Below, piece by piece: positions 1 to 12,101 of a DNA stretch of 64,000 nt. Each line of letters begins with the position of its first letter. The first letter of the stretch is position 1. Position numbers and translations under genes: made by a program. Where the stretch lies: contig JALIGW010000005.1 in NCBI GenBank assembly GCA_023053685.1, positions 31,400,480 through 31,464,479 of the forward strand, written 5' to 3'. The notes under the pieces are model-generated. The model made no database searches. It saw nothing but the letters and a program-made list of their open reading frames with translations, and was not told where the DNA came from. The stretch is from Diadophis punctatus similis (lineage: Eukaryota > Chordata > Lepidosauria > Squamata > Dipsadidae).

Positions 1-242
1 AAGGAGGCGGTGGGGTGAACGGTTCTTGCATTGAAATTGCTCATCTCTGTCATTGTAAAAGATTAAAATGTTTTATAATAGTAGTGATTATCTCTGTTTT
101 CCAAATGGTAAAACAGGAATTGAAAAGGATAAAAACACCTGTTGAATACAAAGAAAATTGGTGGCAAATGCATAAATAAAATCCCATTTAATAATTTTTC
201 ACTGTCCTCAATATACATGCAAAATACTTATCAACAGTAGTC

Positions 243-466
243 CTTAATTAGTTTGCATTGATTTCACACTTGTTCCATCATTTGCCATCAAATTTGTGTT
301 GACTCTTAGCAACCACATGGATAGATTTTCTCCATAATAATCTGTCCCCAACCTGATCAGGTCTTCCAATGATGCACCTTTTGGTTTGTAATTGAGTTCA
401 TCCACCTTGCTCCTGGTTATCCTTTTCATTTTTCTTCCACTTTTTCCAGCATTCTCCAAAGAGTTA
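243..466 (-). mobile_element. RTE-BovB LINE, 3' portion (left part, interrupted)
   Basis: On the minus strand this reads as the 3' end of a decayed BovB element, with the characteristic C-terminal stretch that includes SKVDELNYKPKG. It stops at the TA where a DNA transposon has inserted and resumes after 1397. BovB is an RTE-clade non-LTR retrotransposon abundant in squamates. No intact ORF remains. Recognition is from remembered family sequence. Confidence 0.65.
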
Positions 467-1397
467 CCGTATTTTTGGAGTATAAGACGCACCTTTTTCC
501 TCCCTAAAAGTGGCTGAAAATTTGGGTGCGTCTTATACTCTGAATGTAGCTTTTTCAAAGCTTTTTTTCCAGCCCTAACTAGGTGCTAACGATCTTCCCA
601 GCTCTTAACTTGCAGGCTTTTTCATTGTTACTCTCTCCGAAGAATGTTTTTCCAGCCCTAAGTCTTTGCAGAATTTTTTTTCATTGCTCTACTTGCTCCG
701 AATAAGTTTTTTTATAGCCCTAACCAGGTGCTAACTATCTTCCCAGCTCTTACTGGCTTACAGGTTCTTTCATTGTTATTCTCTCAGAAGAAGGTTTTTT
801 TAAGTCCTAACCAGGAGATAAAATAATGTGCTGAAGCTGCTCTGAATAAGTTTTTTTCTAGCCCTAACCAGGTGCTAACTATCTTCCCAGCTCTTACCTG
901 CTTGCAGGTTCTTTCATTGTTACTCTCTCAGAAGAATGTTTTTCCAGCCCTAAATCTTTGCAGGGTTTTTTTTTCATTACTCTACTTGCTTCGAATACGT
1001 TTTTTTATAGCCCTAACCAGGTGCTAACTATCTTCCCAGCTCTTACTGGCTTACAGGTTCTTTCATTGTTATTCTCTCAGAAGAAGGTTTTTTTAAGTCC
1101 TAATCAGGAGATAAAATAATGTGCTGAAGCTGCTCTGAATAAGTTTTTTTCTAGCCCTAACCAGGTGCTAACGATCTTCCCAGCTCTTAGTGGCTTGCAT
1201 GCTCTTTCATTGTTACTCTCTCAGAAGAAGGTTTTTTTAAGTCCTAACCAGGGGATAAAATAATGTGCTGAAGCTGACCAGACTAAGGATGCTAGCCAGA
1301 TGAATACCTGGTAGGCAGATTGTTTTCCCCTATTTTCCTCCCCAAAAACTAAGGTGCGTCTTATCCTCCGGTGCGTCTTATACTCCGAAAAATATGG
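467..1397. mobile_element. TA-flanked DNA transposon (Tc1/mariner-like MITE) with internal tandem repeats
   Basis: The ends are inverted repeats of the type CCGTATTTTTxGGAGTATAAG followed by ACGCACC, and each is flanked by TA (465-466 and 1398-1399). That fits a Tc1/mariner-type target duplication, although the superfamily is inferred. The interior has no transposase. It is built of roughly 292-bp tandem units containing CCAGCCCTAACCAGGTGCTA, with copies beginning near 550, 710, 860 and 1000 and partly scrambled. It sits inside the minus-strand BovB copy, so it is younger. A related element lies at 45796-46776. Confidence 0.75.
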
Positions 1398-2760
1398 TAG
1401 GTCTTTACATAATGTCTGAAGTATAATAATCAGCCTGCTTATTTGTGCTTCAAGTGAGAACTCTGTGTTGATATGTTTAATGATTCTCCTTTTTTGTTTT
1501 ATTGCTTATCTATGGTATTCTCAAAAGTCTTTTCTAATATCAAAGTCATTAATAGTCTTTTTGTTCTGTTTCTTCAAAATGCCACGTTTGTTTTCTATAA
1601 AGTCTCACAGAGAAAAATATTGCCTGCATGGTCCTGATATTTGTGGTTATAAACTCATTTCAGCATCTGAATCTTTTCCAAGGACTTCATTGCTACTCTA
1701 CAAAATACTAATCTGCATCATATTTCTTGATTGCTAACAGTAGTTGATAAATATTAGTAAAAGGAAGAACTTATCCATCAGTTCAATAGCTTCATTATCA
1801 GTTCTAAGTCTGGTTTGTTGTAAAACATTTGGCCTTTACATTTAATCCAATCCCATTTTTTCATTGTTCTCCTTGGTGGTTATGACAAGAGCTTTCAGGT
1901 AACTTGTACTTTCAGCTATCAGAGTAGTGTCATTAATATAGCTCAGGTTATTGATATTTTTTAAAATCATATTCCAATTTAGCATAATTCAACACAAACT
2001 CAGCATATAGGGCAAATAAATAGAGAGTATGCATTCATGTGATAGCCTGGAGCCATTTTGTTTTGCCATGTTATGACCTGACCTGTGTATAGGTTTTTCA
2101 TTAGTACAATGAGATATTCTTGGAATATGATTTTTCTAAGCACTTTCCATAGCTTGATATGATTGATACAATCAAAGCCCTTTCTATAATGGGTGGAGCA
2201 AATATTGACTTTTTTTGAGTATTCTTTGACTTTCTCAATTATCTAGTGTGCACCAGCAATAATGTCTTCTTCAGCCTCCTTTCTCACCATATTTTTGTAG
2301 ATATTTCATCAGTTCCTGCAGCTTCCTGACTTGTTAATGATTGAGGTACTTCTAATGTGACAGATTCTTCTAAATAGGAAATATCTTGTGATGTAACTTG
2401 GATGTTGATGTTTCTACTGTATAGAATTTCAGTATGTACCTTCCATTTCTGTTTGATCTTCTTCAAACTAGTTACAGTATATCTGCTTATTATCAAATTT
2501 TAACATACCAATTTGAGTTTGGAACATTTTTTCTTGGTCCTGCTTCCGTCTTTAATATATTTACAAATATTGTAATATTGCCTATTCCAACAGCTCTTTG
2601 ACATTTTTATTAAAAACTTCTTCCTCATATTTTTGTCTTTGTTGCTTTTGGATTCTCATTTCTTTTCTTGGCAATTTGTGTTTTAATATCCAATTTGCCT
2701 TGCTTTTCTTTAACTTGCTTTTCTTTTAGGTTTCTAAACAGATAGTTACATGGCAGTGTA
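1398..2760 (-). mobile_element. RTE-BovB LINE, RT region (right part, degenerate)
   Basis: Minus-strand fragments include a LFALYAEFVLN segment (compare the RT LFNLYAEYIM motif) around 2010-1980, and EILYSRNINIQ with an AAGTDEI segment (KASGxDGIP-like, the start of the RT domain) near 2290-2440. The order and polarity match a minus-strand BovB running from about 2760 to 243 with the DNA element at 467-1397 nested inside. Many stops and frameshifts show that it is an old, dead copy. The exact 5' limit is uncertain. Confidence 0.6.
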
Positions 2761-2980
2761 CAGAAATATAAACCTAAAATATCTTCAGTTTAACAATAGT
2801 AAATACAGTACAAAATATATTTGTGTAATTCATTGTTAGGCAAATGTATATAGGATTACACTTTTAATAAATTGGTTTAGAAACTAGTTTGTTTTGGTTA
2901 AAAACACTAACAGCTTATGCAGATCATAATACAGTGCTTTAAATCTACTTATTTGCAATCCTTTCTTGCACTGTCTAACC

Positions 2981-3114
2981 CAGGGGTGTCAAACTCGTGG
3001 CCCGCGGGCCGGATGTGTCACGCGCTGGCCACGCCCTCCCCTGTTTTAGCGAAGGGGGAAAAGTTGTGATACGTCACGTGACAACAATGTGACGCCACGA
3101 GTTTGACACCCCTG
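2981..3114. mobile_element. Short hAT MITE (CAGGGGTGTCAAACTC ends)
   Basis: Terminal inverted repeats CAGGGGTGTCAAACTCGTGG and its complement bound 134 bp. The flanking octamers GTCTAACC and GTCTAATC match at 7 of 8, as expected for a hAT target duplication. The same family recurs at 5118-5244 and 44876-45010. There is no coding capacity. Confidence 0.85.
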
Positions 3115-3122
3115 GTCTAATC

Positions 3123-4139
3123 AATAACTGATTTTAATTGTGAATTTTTCTTCCAAGAAGCTTGATGAGATTGCTCAGCAGAATAAATACCTGTTCTGTT
3201 CTGTTTCTAAAAAAAACTTGTCTATATTGTATTGTACTGTATTGCACCCAAGAGAAAAGCCTACCTAAGAAAAGATGGATCTAATTTGGACCCTAAACTA
3301 ACTTACTTTCAATTTGGAATTATGTTTACATTTTCTGAATGTAATAATAATTTCTGAGTCATTTTTGTGGAAGAGAGTGTCTGAAAATATTTGTACTCTG
3401 AAATCCAGCATTGCCCAAGTTCCCTATTTCTGCTAGCCTTAAAGATGCCTTTGCACAGTAGAATGGCTACTTCTACTGTCTTATTTATTCTTCACAAGTC
3501 CCATAAGATCCTTTTCCCTTCCTTCCATATTCTTTCCTTTTGTTTTGTAACTTTTTTCATTTATTTGATCTTTAGGAGAAAGGAATGATGAGGTGAAGTG
3601 ACCAGCTGCTTCTCTTATGCTTCTCTTAGATTCCACAGCTGACTCTTTCGCTTTCAATTTCTCAGTTGTTTTTAAGATTTCACAACAGCACAGATGTTAA
3701 CCATAACAGTTTGCAGATGTGTTAAGCCAATTTTAAGAAATTCTGTCCTAATATCTTACGTTTGATTTACAACTAATTGAACTGAAACATTAACATTAAG
3801 TTTCCCCCCCAGAAGTTTCTGTGAAATTAATAGGATTTAACTTATTACTGATTAACTTTTGTGCCATTCTTTTCAATGTCTCTCTTATAAACATGGGATT
3901 CTGGCTGCAGGAGAACCCCGTTTGGTTTTGAATTTCATTTTTGCTTGTTCCTCATTTTCAAGACCAAGTAATCTTTTGGGAAAATTGCTTTAAGAGCTCA
4001 CTCATTGCTTCCTTATCCTTAAGGTCAGCTCTACATTCCTTTACAAAAGGCAACATTTTTTTCATAATTATTATATTTTTAATTCAGAAATTTGCAGTTC
4101 GTTTTGTAAATTAGAAGTTCCTTAGTGCCATCTATAGAG
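3123..4139. other. Upstream ABLIM1 intron, no recognised element
   Basis: AT-rich sequence with scattered homopolymers. No exon, RNA gene or clear repeat is visible. Confidence 0.5.
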
Positions 4140-4140
4140 T

Positions 4141-4610
4141 ACAGATAGTCCTCAACTTAGAACAGTTCATTTGGTGACCGTTCAAAGTTACAACTGCAAT
4201 GAAAAAGTGACTTATGACCATTTTTCACAGTTATGACCTTTGAGGTATCCCCATGATCATATCAAAATTCAGATTCTTAGCAATTGGTTCATACTTATGA
4301 CCATTGCTGTGTCTCAAGGTCATGTGATCACCTTTTGCAACAACCTGACAAGCAAAATGTAGGGTCTCCTGCTTGGGCAGGGGGTTGGACTAGATGACCT
4401 GCAAGGTCCCTTCCAACTCTGAGTGTTCAAAATCAATGGGGAAGCCAGATTCCCTTAAAAACCAGGTTACTAACTTATCAACTGCAGTGATTCACTTAAC
4501 AACTGTGGCAAGGAAGGTTGGCAAATGGGGCAAAATTCACTTAACAAATGTCTCAGTTAACAACAGAAATTTTGGGCTCAATTGTGGTCGTAAGTCGAGG
4601 ACTACCTTTA
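4141..4610. mobile_element. TA-flanked DNA element (AGTCCTCAACTTA ends) with nested CR1 tail
   Basis: The left end CAGATAGTCCTCAACTTAGA and the right end GTCGTAAGTCGAGGACTACC are imperfect inverted repeats with TA at or next to each edge. The interior has the usual short repeated phrases of this family (GTGATTCACTTAACAACTG). About 4365-4430 is a CR1-type 3' tail (GGGGGTTGGACTAGATGACC) that looks inserted or captured. Fragments of the same family lie near 19428 and 58553-58904. Confidence 0.65.
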
Positions 4611-5117
4611 CTTTACTTTTCCTGAAAACTCACTTCCATGGTTAGAAAGCTTTCTCTCACTTGCATCCAACCAACGCATAGACATTCCAGGCAATCTTTT
4701 TTTTCATTTTGTGCCTTCACCATGTGTTTATCTTATCTACAGCATGTCACTTCCACTGTGATCTATGGCATATCCTCCAGAGACATTAGCTTTGGGCCAT
4801 GAGAGAGTTTGTATCTTTCAAATGGGCTCTCCTCTTGTACTTCTAGATTTCTAGGTCAATTCGGCTTGGAGCTTTTGCTGACAGGCAGGTTATGACGGCT
4901 GTGCCAAGCAGCAGGTTAGGTGGGCTATTTTTAAACACAGGTTTAGCACTCTTCATAAGGAATGCTAAATCCATGTATAAAATAACATTACAGGCTTGCT
5001 ATAGGTTACACATTGCTTAGAAATCTATCCCCAGCCACAATGTGCAACTTAAGTTACAGTTGATAGATGCAGAAAGAATAATTGCATGGAGGACAACTGC
5101 ACTATTATCACTTAGGG

Positions 5118-5244
5118 CAGGGGTGTCAAACTGGCGGTCCATGGGCCGGATGTGTCACACATAGGCCACGCCCACCCCACCTCCGCAAAAAGGAAAATGT
5201 GAACATTACAATACGGCAACGTGACACCGCGAGTTTGATACCTG
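5118..5244. mobile_element. Short hAT MITE, second copy of the GTGTCAAACT family
   Basis: It starts CAGGGGTGTCAAACTGGC and ends CGAGTTTGATACCTG, resembling 2981-3114 in both ends and core (GGGCCGGATGTGTCAC). The flanking octamers do not match convincingly, so the exact borders are less sure than for the other copies. Confidence 0.7.
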
Positions 5245-5530
5245 TGAGTAAGGATATGGTGAGAGTCTCTCTCTTAACAATCTCCTTAAAGCCTGTCAAT
5301 TCTTTGAGTATCTTCCTCTTTGATCTGCCATCTCTCCCAGTTTGGGGATCAGCCTCCATGGCGTGGAAGACATGAGAGTTCAAGGAAGCCTCCAGGTCTG
5401 TCATCCCAGTAGCACATAGCATTTGGAAAGATTCAAGATTTGAAAGAGCCTGGTTTTAAAAACACAGCCCAAAAGTAAAAAGGTGTGTATTTTAGTTTGA
5501 TCAGTAGGCATTCCTGGTCTCTTTGATAAT

Positions 5531-5560
<30 letters not shown>
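5531..5560. repeat. (ATTT)n microsatellite
   Basis: About seven TTTA units directly abut the inverted 5' end of the L2-like LINE that follows. Confidence 0.85.
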
Positions 5561-5561
<1 letters not shown>

Positions 5562-6674
5562 GGTCGTTTTTGAAACCAGCCAGGAGGGACACGGGTCCAA
5601 TAAACAAGTGGCGGAGCTCATAGCTCCTATGGCCTTGTCTACATCATCAGGAGTAACCGGTTCAAATTCGTCCCATATAACAGGACTAGGACCTGTCCCT
5701 GATATCTCTATTATTATGTGCCGATGCTTGGACAATGTCAGGATCTGGATGGGGAGGAACAGGCTCAAGCTTAACCCCGACAAGACTGAGTGGCTCTGGA
5801 TATTGCCCCCTAAGGACTATGTCGACTGTCCCTCCTTGGTTCTTGGGGGAGAAAAACTAACTCCCTCAGAACGGGTTCGCAATTTGGGAGTTCTCCTAGA
5901 TCCACAGCTAAAACTAGACCAACATCTTACAGCTGTGGCTACGGTAGCCTTTGCACAAGTCCGCCTGGTGCACCAATTGCGACCATACTTGGAGAAGGAG
6001 GCTCTACTCATGGTCACTCATGCCCTTGTCACCTCTCGATTGGACTACTGTAATGCGCTCTACATGGGGCTACCCTTGAAGAGTATCCGGAGACTTCAAA
6101 TGGTGCAAAATGCGTGCTGTGGTGGGTGTCTCAAGATACACCCATGTAACACCCATACTCCGCCAGCTGCACTGGTTGCCCATTGGTCTCCGGGTGCAAT
6201 TCAAGGTGTTGATCATCATCTTTAAAGCCCTACATGGCTTAGGACCAGGTTACCTCCGGGACCGCATCTTACCTCATACTTCCCTTCAACCGGTCAGGTC
6301 CCACAGAGTGGATCTCCTCCAGGTCCCGTCAACCAAACAATGCCGGCTGGCGGGGCCTAGGGGGAGGGCCTTCTCTGTGGGGGCCCCTGTTCTCTGGAAC
6401 CAACTACCCCCAGAGATACGAATTATCCCCACCTTGCTGGCCTTCCGAAAAGCCATTAAGACATGGCTCTTCCTGCAGGCGGGGTGATTTGAGACAATTT
6501 CACATCTTAGGTCTCCCCCACGTATGTAGGGTTTTGTATGTTTTTTAAACTCTTTTTTAAACTGGTATTAAATTATTATATTGTTTAGTTGTTCTTTAAA
6601 TGTTGTACACTGCCCTGAGTCCCCAGGGAGTAGAACGGCATATAAGAACACTAAAATAAATAAATAAATAAATT
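5561..6674 (+). mobile_element. L2-like LINE with inverted 5' segment, RT remnant and AAAT tail
   Basis: From about 5721 the plus strand encodes the downstream part of a non-LTR reverse transcriptase: WMGRNRLKLNPDKTEWLW, LGVLLDPQLKLDQHLTAV, LVTSRLDYCNALYMGLPLKS, then in another frame HVTPILRQLHWLPIGLRVQF and a C-terminus ending near 6487. These are typical of L2-type (CR1 group) squamate LINEs. The 3' UTR includes GCCCTGAGTCC and ends in an (AAAT)n tail at 6654-6674. By contrast 5561-5715 carries an upstream piece (FEPVTPDDVDKA, then TCLLDPCPSWL) on the minus strand, so the 5' end is inverted and the catalytic core is missing. A frameshift lies near 6110-6225. The copy is dead. Confidence 0.85.
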
Positions 6675-7467
6675 ATCAGCTCTCATAAAGTAACTACCCT
6701 GGAGTTTGTCTTCTGTGGGGAAAAAGCAAATGCAATAAAGGTTCAAATAATGTTCTTATGAGTGAGTGTATGATTGATAAATAGATTTGCTACCTTCCTC
6801 AAACTGATTGTAAGACATACAAACTATCTCTGAAACAAAGAAAATAATATTCATTGTCTTTCAATGAAAGCCCTTTTATTTCACCATTTTGGCAAGTTTA
6901 AGCTGTGAACCACAATGCAAAGAAGTAGTCTTTCATGATGATGTAATATACAGTGAATCTAAATGTAGACTCATGGGCTGTCCTGAAATTCATATATGCT
7001 CCAACAGACCATGCTACCATCAATGTACTAAAAATATTTTTTTAAATGTGGACAATATTGACCCCCCTCCTTTTTTCTGTACTTCCATCCTTGAAAGAAT
7101 ATACTTCACATATAGTTCAGTAACTGTTATGAGACTGTTGGTGGGTCAAAGTTTTACAGTAATAGTTACAAGAAGACTTCCTTCTCTGAAGAGAAGATGA
7201 CCAGAAGTAAATACTCCCTCTGTGATTGGAGTGAGATCAAATTAAACATATCACTGCTAAGTGTAGCATGCAGTGTGGCAGATTTCTTTTTTGGATGATT
7301 AAAACTTATAAACTGCCAGTATTTCAGCCAGTCTCCTTAATCATTTCAGACTTCCAGTTCAAAGACAAATCATCTGTCAAACACTGTATAGATTAGTTGC
7401 ATGTCTTTTTCTTGCTTCTTTCAAAAAGTCAATGGCCCATAATTAATACTACAATCTGTTTCAACCT
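6675..7467. other. Intron sequence without recognised features
   Basis: Short open frames here have no family resemblance that I can see and no splice context. I find nothing else. Confidence 0.5.
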
Positions 7468-7508
7468 TACCTCCCTCCCTCCCTCCCTCCCTCCCTCCCT
7501 CCCTCCCT

Positions 7509-7585
<77 letters not shown>
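7468..7585. repeat. Compound (CCTC)n-(CT)n microsatellite
   Basis: About 12 CCTC/CCCT units (7468-7516) pass directly into about 35 CT units (to 7585). The reading frames through it are artefacts of the repeat. Confidence 0.98.
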
Positions 7586-7589
<4 letters not shown>

Positions 7590-7673
7590 TGAAACTGAAA
7601 CTACTTAGAAATGGAACTATGGGAAATGGAACTAAATAGGGAATGGAACAATTCTCTTGGCAGTGCTGTAAAC

Positions 7674-7763
7674 CAGAGTTTCTCAATTTTAATCTTGGTG
7701 GACTCCGTTCTCTGAATTCTCCAGCCAGAATTCTGTGAATCAGTTTAAAGTTGAGAAACAGTG
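7674..7763. mobile_element. Degenerate hAT-type MITE (TTTCTCAATTTTAATCTTGG ends)
   Basis: CAGAGTTTCTCAATTTTAAT on the left and AAAGTTGAGAAACAGTG on the right form an imperfect inverted pair around a GAATTCTCCAGCCAGAATTC core. This resembles the element at 46242-46385. No target duplication is seen. Confidence 0.45.
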
Positions 7764-7769
7764 CTAGAG

Positions 7770-9290
7770 ATGATTGGTGTAGGGTTCAGTAGAAGCTCAG
7801 GAGCTAAGCAAGTTTGGGTCTCATCAGTCCTTGGATAGGGGAACTTTACCACCAGGGTTTGCAGGGCAGAAAAGGCAGCTGAAAAACATTCTAGAGAAAG
7901 AAAGGGGTAAAACCACTTCTGTATTGATAAGAACAAAAATACCTTAGCAAGTCTGTAAAAATACCAACTGTCAAGCTCCAGTTAAAGTTGTTCTTTTTCT
8001 GAAACAGATCATAAAATTAAAGATATATAAGCATTCATGTTTTAATTGGGCACTGATGTTCCTTACAAAAATCACAATATGCTTCTCCTTACAAATGAAT
8101 CAAAAGCCCCTATATCCAAACAGAAAAAGTTCTATATACAAAATATTGGAATTCTATTGGAATAGAAGTCATAATTAATGGGATTCAGCAGATCCTGACA
8201 ATAATATAAATCCTTCTATTCTCCACCATTCAATCACAACTGAAGAAGCTTCTTGTATGAGAAACTAAACATTTTCAAGGAAAAAAACCAAGAACGTCAA
8301 GTTGCCTTTGGAATCTCCATTGACAGATTTCTCTTCTCTTCTTTTGTAAAATGCAAATATTGAAGGAGTCTTGTTTAATTATGTCTGGTTGGTTTCCTTA
8401 CTATTCTTAAAAATGGCTTAGGAATCACATGCATTGGTATTAAAGAAAAAGGTACTGTACCCTGGCAGTATTGGGTCCCCTGTACCTGGATTTTCCATGC
8501 ACACATACATCTAATCTTGGACTTTCCCCATCAGTTTTATTTAAGCTATCATTCTGCAGTGCTTTTATCATGTACTAGGGATTCTTTCTTGGAACTTAAT
8601 GTCACAAATCTAATAAATCTTTTTTCATTTGTAGGTTAGGTGGATAGTACAGTCTCATTGCTCATCTCTCCAGTTGGCTGCTATAGAGAATGGCTGAAAC
8701 AGGAAAAGAGATGAAACACAACAGTGTTAATCCTGATCACATGTGAAAAAGGGGACATGGCCATTTGATGACCTAATGTCCCAGTCTCCAGCAGTTGCTG
8801 TTACATGTCAGAAACTTTTGGAATGGAAAATAATTTCTACTGAGGGAATCATTTCAAATAAGAACATTGCAATCAAGGCTGTTTTTTTTAATGTACAAGA
8901 ATAGGAGGTGGGATATAGAAGGGAATACTATGGCAGTTTGGAAAAGTATGTTAAAAACCAAGTAATAGACCTCCTTCACAGCTCAAATACAAATGGCAAA
9001 TAACAGTGGCTCTATTTGTATGTAATAGTAAACTATGGCTAATTATTATGTATTCCTTATAGAATGCTTAGGACAAATTAGAAGCCTTTATTTCAATTAA
9101 GAATCATTGAATGTTCAGTGCTATCATTGAACTAAGAAAACTGCAGTTAGTTAATATGATCCAACTTCATGCAAGATGCCTAATCATCTTAACCACAATT
9201 TATGGGTTCAACATTAAACCGTTCCATTTAAATTGAAAGCAAAAATCTAAAACTATTGCTAAAGAGAGAAGAAAAGGATGGCTAACCCGA
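7770..9290. other. Intron sequence without recognised features
   Basis: AT-rich, no clear TE, exon or RNA gene. Confidence 0.5.
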
Positions 9291-9295
9291 AGCTT

Positions 9296-9549
9296 TACTG
9301 AGCCGAGGTGGCGCAGTGGTTAAATGCAGCTACTGCAGGCTACTCCAGCTGACTGCTAGTTCAGCAGTTCAGCTGTTCAAATCTCACCAGGTTCAAGGTT
9401 GACTCAGCCTTCCATCCTTCTGAGGTCGGTAAAATGAGGACCCAGATTGTTGGGGGCAATATGCTGAACTCTGTAAACTGCTTAGAGAGGGCTGTAAAGC
9501 ACTATGAAGCGGTATATAAGTCTAAGTGCTATTGCTAAGTGCTATTGCT
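9296..9549 (+). mobile_element. Sauria-type tRNA-derived SINE
   Basis: A pol III A-box-like TGGCGCAGTGG lies at 9309-9319 and a B-box-like TGTTCAAATCT at 9374-9384. The body follows (GGTTGACTCAGCCTTCCATC, then AATGAGGACCCAGATTG), and then the 3' part GCGGTATATAAGTCTAAGTG, which I associate with squamate SINEs mobilised by BovB. The tail repeats GTGCTATTGCTAA. Other copies are at 30104-30318 and, on the minus strand, 61109-61329. Confidence 0.85.
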
Positions 9550-10084
9550 TTTGCACTTTTGGGTCCAGGATGCAGCATTGATGGTAGAAAGTTGGATATA
9601 TCGTCTCAAAGGGAACCTTTATCAGCTTCAGTTAACAAACCAGCTGTGCCCTTACTTTGGAGGAGAAGGACTCAGTGATTCCTACACAAGTACCTCAGAG
9701 TTGGATTATTATCATGCCCTCTTCAGTGGTGGCTCCTGAAGACACCTAGTTTAGCATGCAAGTAGCATCAAGTAGCAAGGTAATAAGATAAGTGACACCT
9801 TCTGAAAGATCCCTGTACATCTTGTTCTGGATTAGCTCTGTTGATTATCTGTTATATTCAATATCAAAGTGTAAACATTGATATGCAGTATCTTAGCTTA
9901 GGATCAAGTAACTTGCAGGTCTTCTGTATAGTCTACTTCACATTGTTATATCACCAAAGGGCACCTTTTCACGGTCCCATTGCATTTACATTCCACAACA
10001 TCCAGTTTTCTCTTTATTTGAGCCAATGTTATGGAAGAAGATATCAGAATTAAAGCAGGTTTCTTCCTTATTATAAGCTAAAAT

Positions 10085-10270
10085 GGGACTCAAAACTTAT
10101 CTATTCATGCCTTTTAATTGTCTTAATTTTAATTGCTTTAATATTTGAATGATTCTTGTTTTATAACATTATTTTAGTAGTATTCCAGGATTCATTTTTC
10201 CAATGTACTTTGTTTTATTTGTATTTATGGGTGGGCAGCATATAAATACTTTAAATAGAATAAATAATAA
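10085..10270 (+). mobile_element. Old L2/CR1-type LINE 3' end
   Basis: The sequence resembles the 3' UTR of the LINE ending at 6674: ACTTATCTATTCATGCC, a Leu-rich AT stretch, GTGGGCAGCATATAAATAC and a run of AATAAAT. Only a decayed tail remains. Confidence 0.5.
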
Positions 10271-10271
10271 A

Positions 10272-11700
10272 TTAGCTGTTGTTTATTGCTATATCTAAGG
10301 CAGGTCAGTATTCTAAGTGCACAACAGTTCAACCTATTGTCATGCTGTGAGGCCCTAGAACTATTTTTAGTAATTTAATCAGCCACAAGAATTGGAATGT
10401 CAGTTCTTTGGAGCTGTGATTCTGCTACTTAACTATGAGTGACCGTAGAAGCTGAACTACTGGTTAAGAAATAATACCAACGTTTTCTTATGCATGTTTC
10501 CCTCCTGACTCATCTTTGTCAATTGCAGAATTAGATGACTAAAGAAGAAAGTCCAGATGGCTTTATCTTTGTCATACCTAGTAGTATGTATTTTAAAAAA
10601 AGAAAAAGAAATAGAACAATCTTGAAAATATTTTCAGCAAATAAAATTTAACAATGATTGTACATTCTCAGCTTTCTGAAATGTACCAGCCATCTGTCCC
10701 TCTATCAAACAAATGGCTATGATCAGTTACCAGATGACTGTAGTGCCAGAATTCAAGCTTTTGGGGAAAATGCTGTGAATAACATGAGAGTTCCCCATAC
10801 ATTCTCCATCGTGGGTGGAGCCATCATTCAGGATGGGATGTCCTCGTCCACTCAGAATGAGTACAGAGTCTGTTCTTTTTGCTGGATCTGCCTCCTGGGA
10901 CCCAGTTTTGACTCGGTCCTCAGTCTAGGACGATCGTGGCTATCTTTCCTCCCTTCCTGAATATTGACTTCCACCCTCGTGGACTGTGAGTTTTGTTTTT
11001 CATCTGACAAACTTATCAAGTCTGTATTGCCCTTTATCACCAGAGTTGCTTTCCCTAAATTAACCATCTCTTAAAGCAATGAACCAAGATGCAGATGCTT
11101 TAAGAAGACTATCTTGAACTATATTCCCATTGTATTGAAATTGATACAGTACTGTATTTTTGACAAAGAAGATTGTTTGTACCTTACTTGGAGCTGTACT
11201 CTTCAGCATCGGGAGGATAAATGTACAGCCTGAACTACTCAGTGATCTACAGAGTTGAAGTTTTTAATAATTTACCAATGAATCACTTATTGACATACAT
11301 TAGCTATGAAAGATTACAGTGAAAGATGCTACCATTAATTGAGATGCTTATATAGAACTTTTATTTTCATATATGTATCCATGAGTATAACTGTATATAC
11401 ATTTTTCATTTTCTTTTAGTTATATTCTATTTGCATAAACTTTTGCATTTTTTCTGTTTTATATTTGAGGAAAGCAAAAAAAGGTTCAAAAGATTCTTGA
11501 CATGCCTTGTGTATTTATGACAGATTTTCTTCTCTCTTAGTTTGACTGCAGGAGAGATCAATAAGAACACGTGCCTGTTCACTCTAATATAAATCTCTCC
11601 TGTCCCTGTTGTCCCCGTAGAAGCAGTTCCCATGACATTCCTGAAATCTGTCACTTGAGGGAGTCCTAGCTTACCAGCACTTTTTCAACTTGTCAGAAGA
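10272..11700. other. Intron sequence, largely unique-looking
   Basis: Around 10720-11060 the sequence is less AT-rich and not obviously repetitive, but no splice-bounded coding exon is supported. I see no identifiable element. Confidence 0.4.
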
Positions 11701-12101
11701 TAATGCCAAGGACTGGATTAGAGATGGTGAAATTTCTCCTTCCTTACTCAGTGGCTGTTGCTGGGTTCTCTCCCTCCCATTCAGAGGGAGCAGAGTTCAC
11801 GCTCTGGGAATGAAGTGTTGTTAGGACAAATAAAAGAGACGCAGAAGGGAAAAGCAAAGTGGTGAGAGTTAAAAAAGAGAAAGACGACACCAAGCATTTT
11901 GATTACATCAGATCTGGTGGGAGAAATAATACATAGCTCTCTGGAACAGCCAGCCTTCTGGGCATTTATTTTGTTCATTGCTGCTGGAAAAGAAGGAACG
12001 GGTGCATACATATGTATGTCTGTATGTCCATGTTTGAAAAACATTTCAGTTGAACTTCTGCCTTTTCGCTGCTGCTGCTGCTGCTGACCTTTTTTTCTGT
12101 C

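Noticed and set aside
9309..9384. Functional tRNA gene
   Set aside because: The A and B boxes belong to a SINE; there is no cloverleaf, and the downstream body and tail are SINE sequence.
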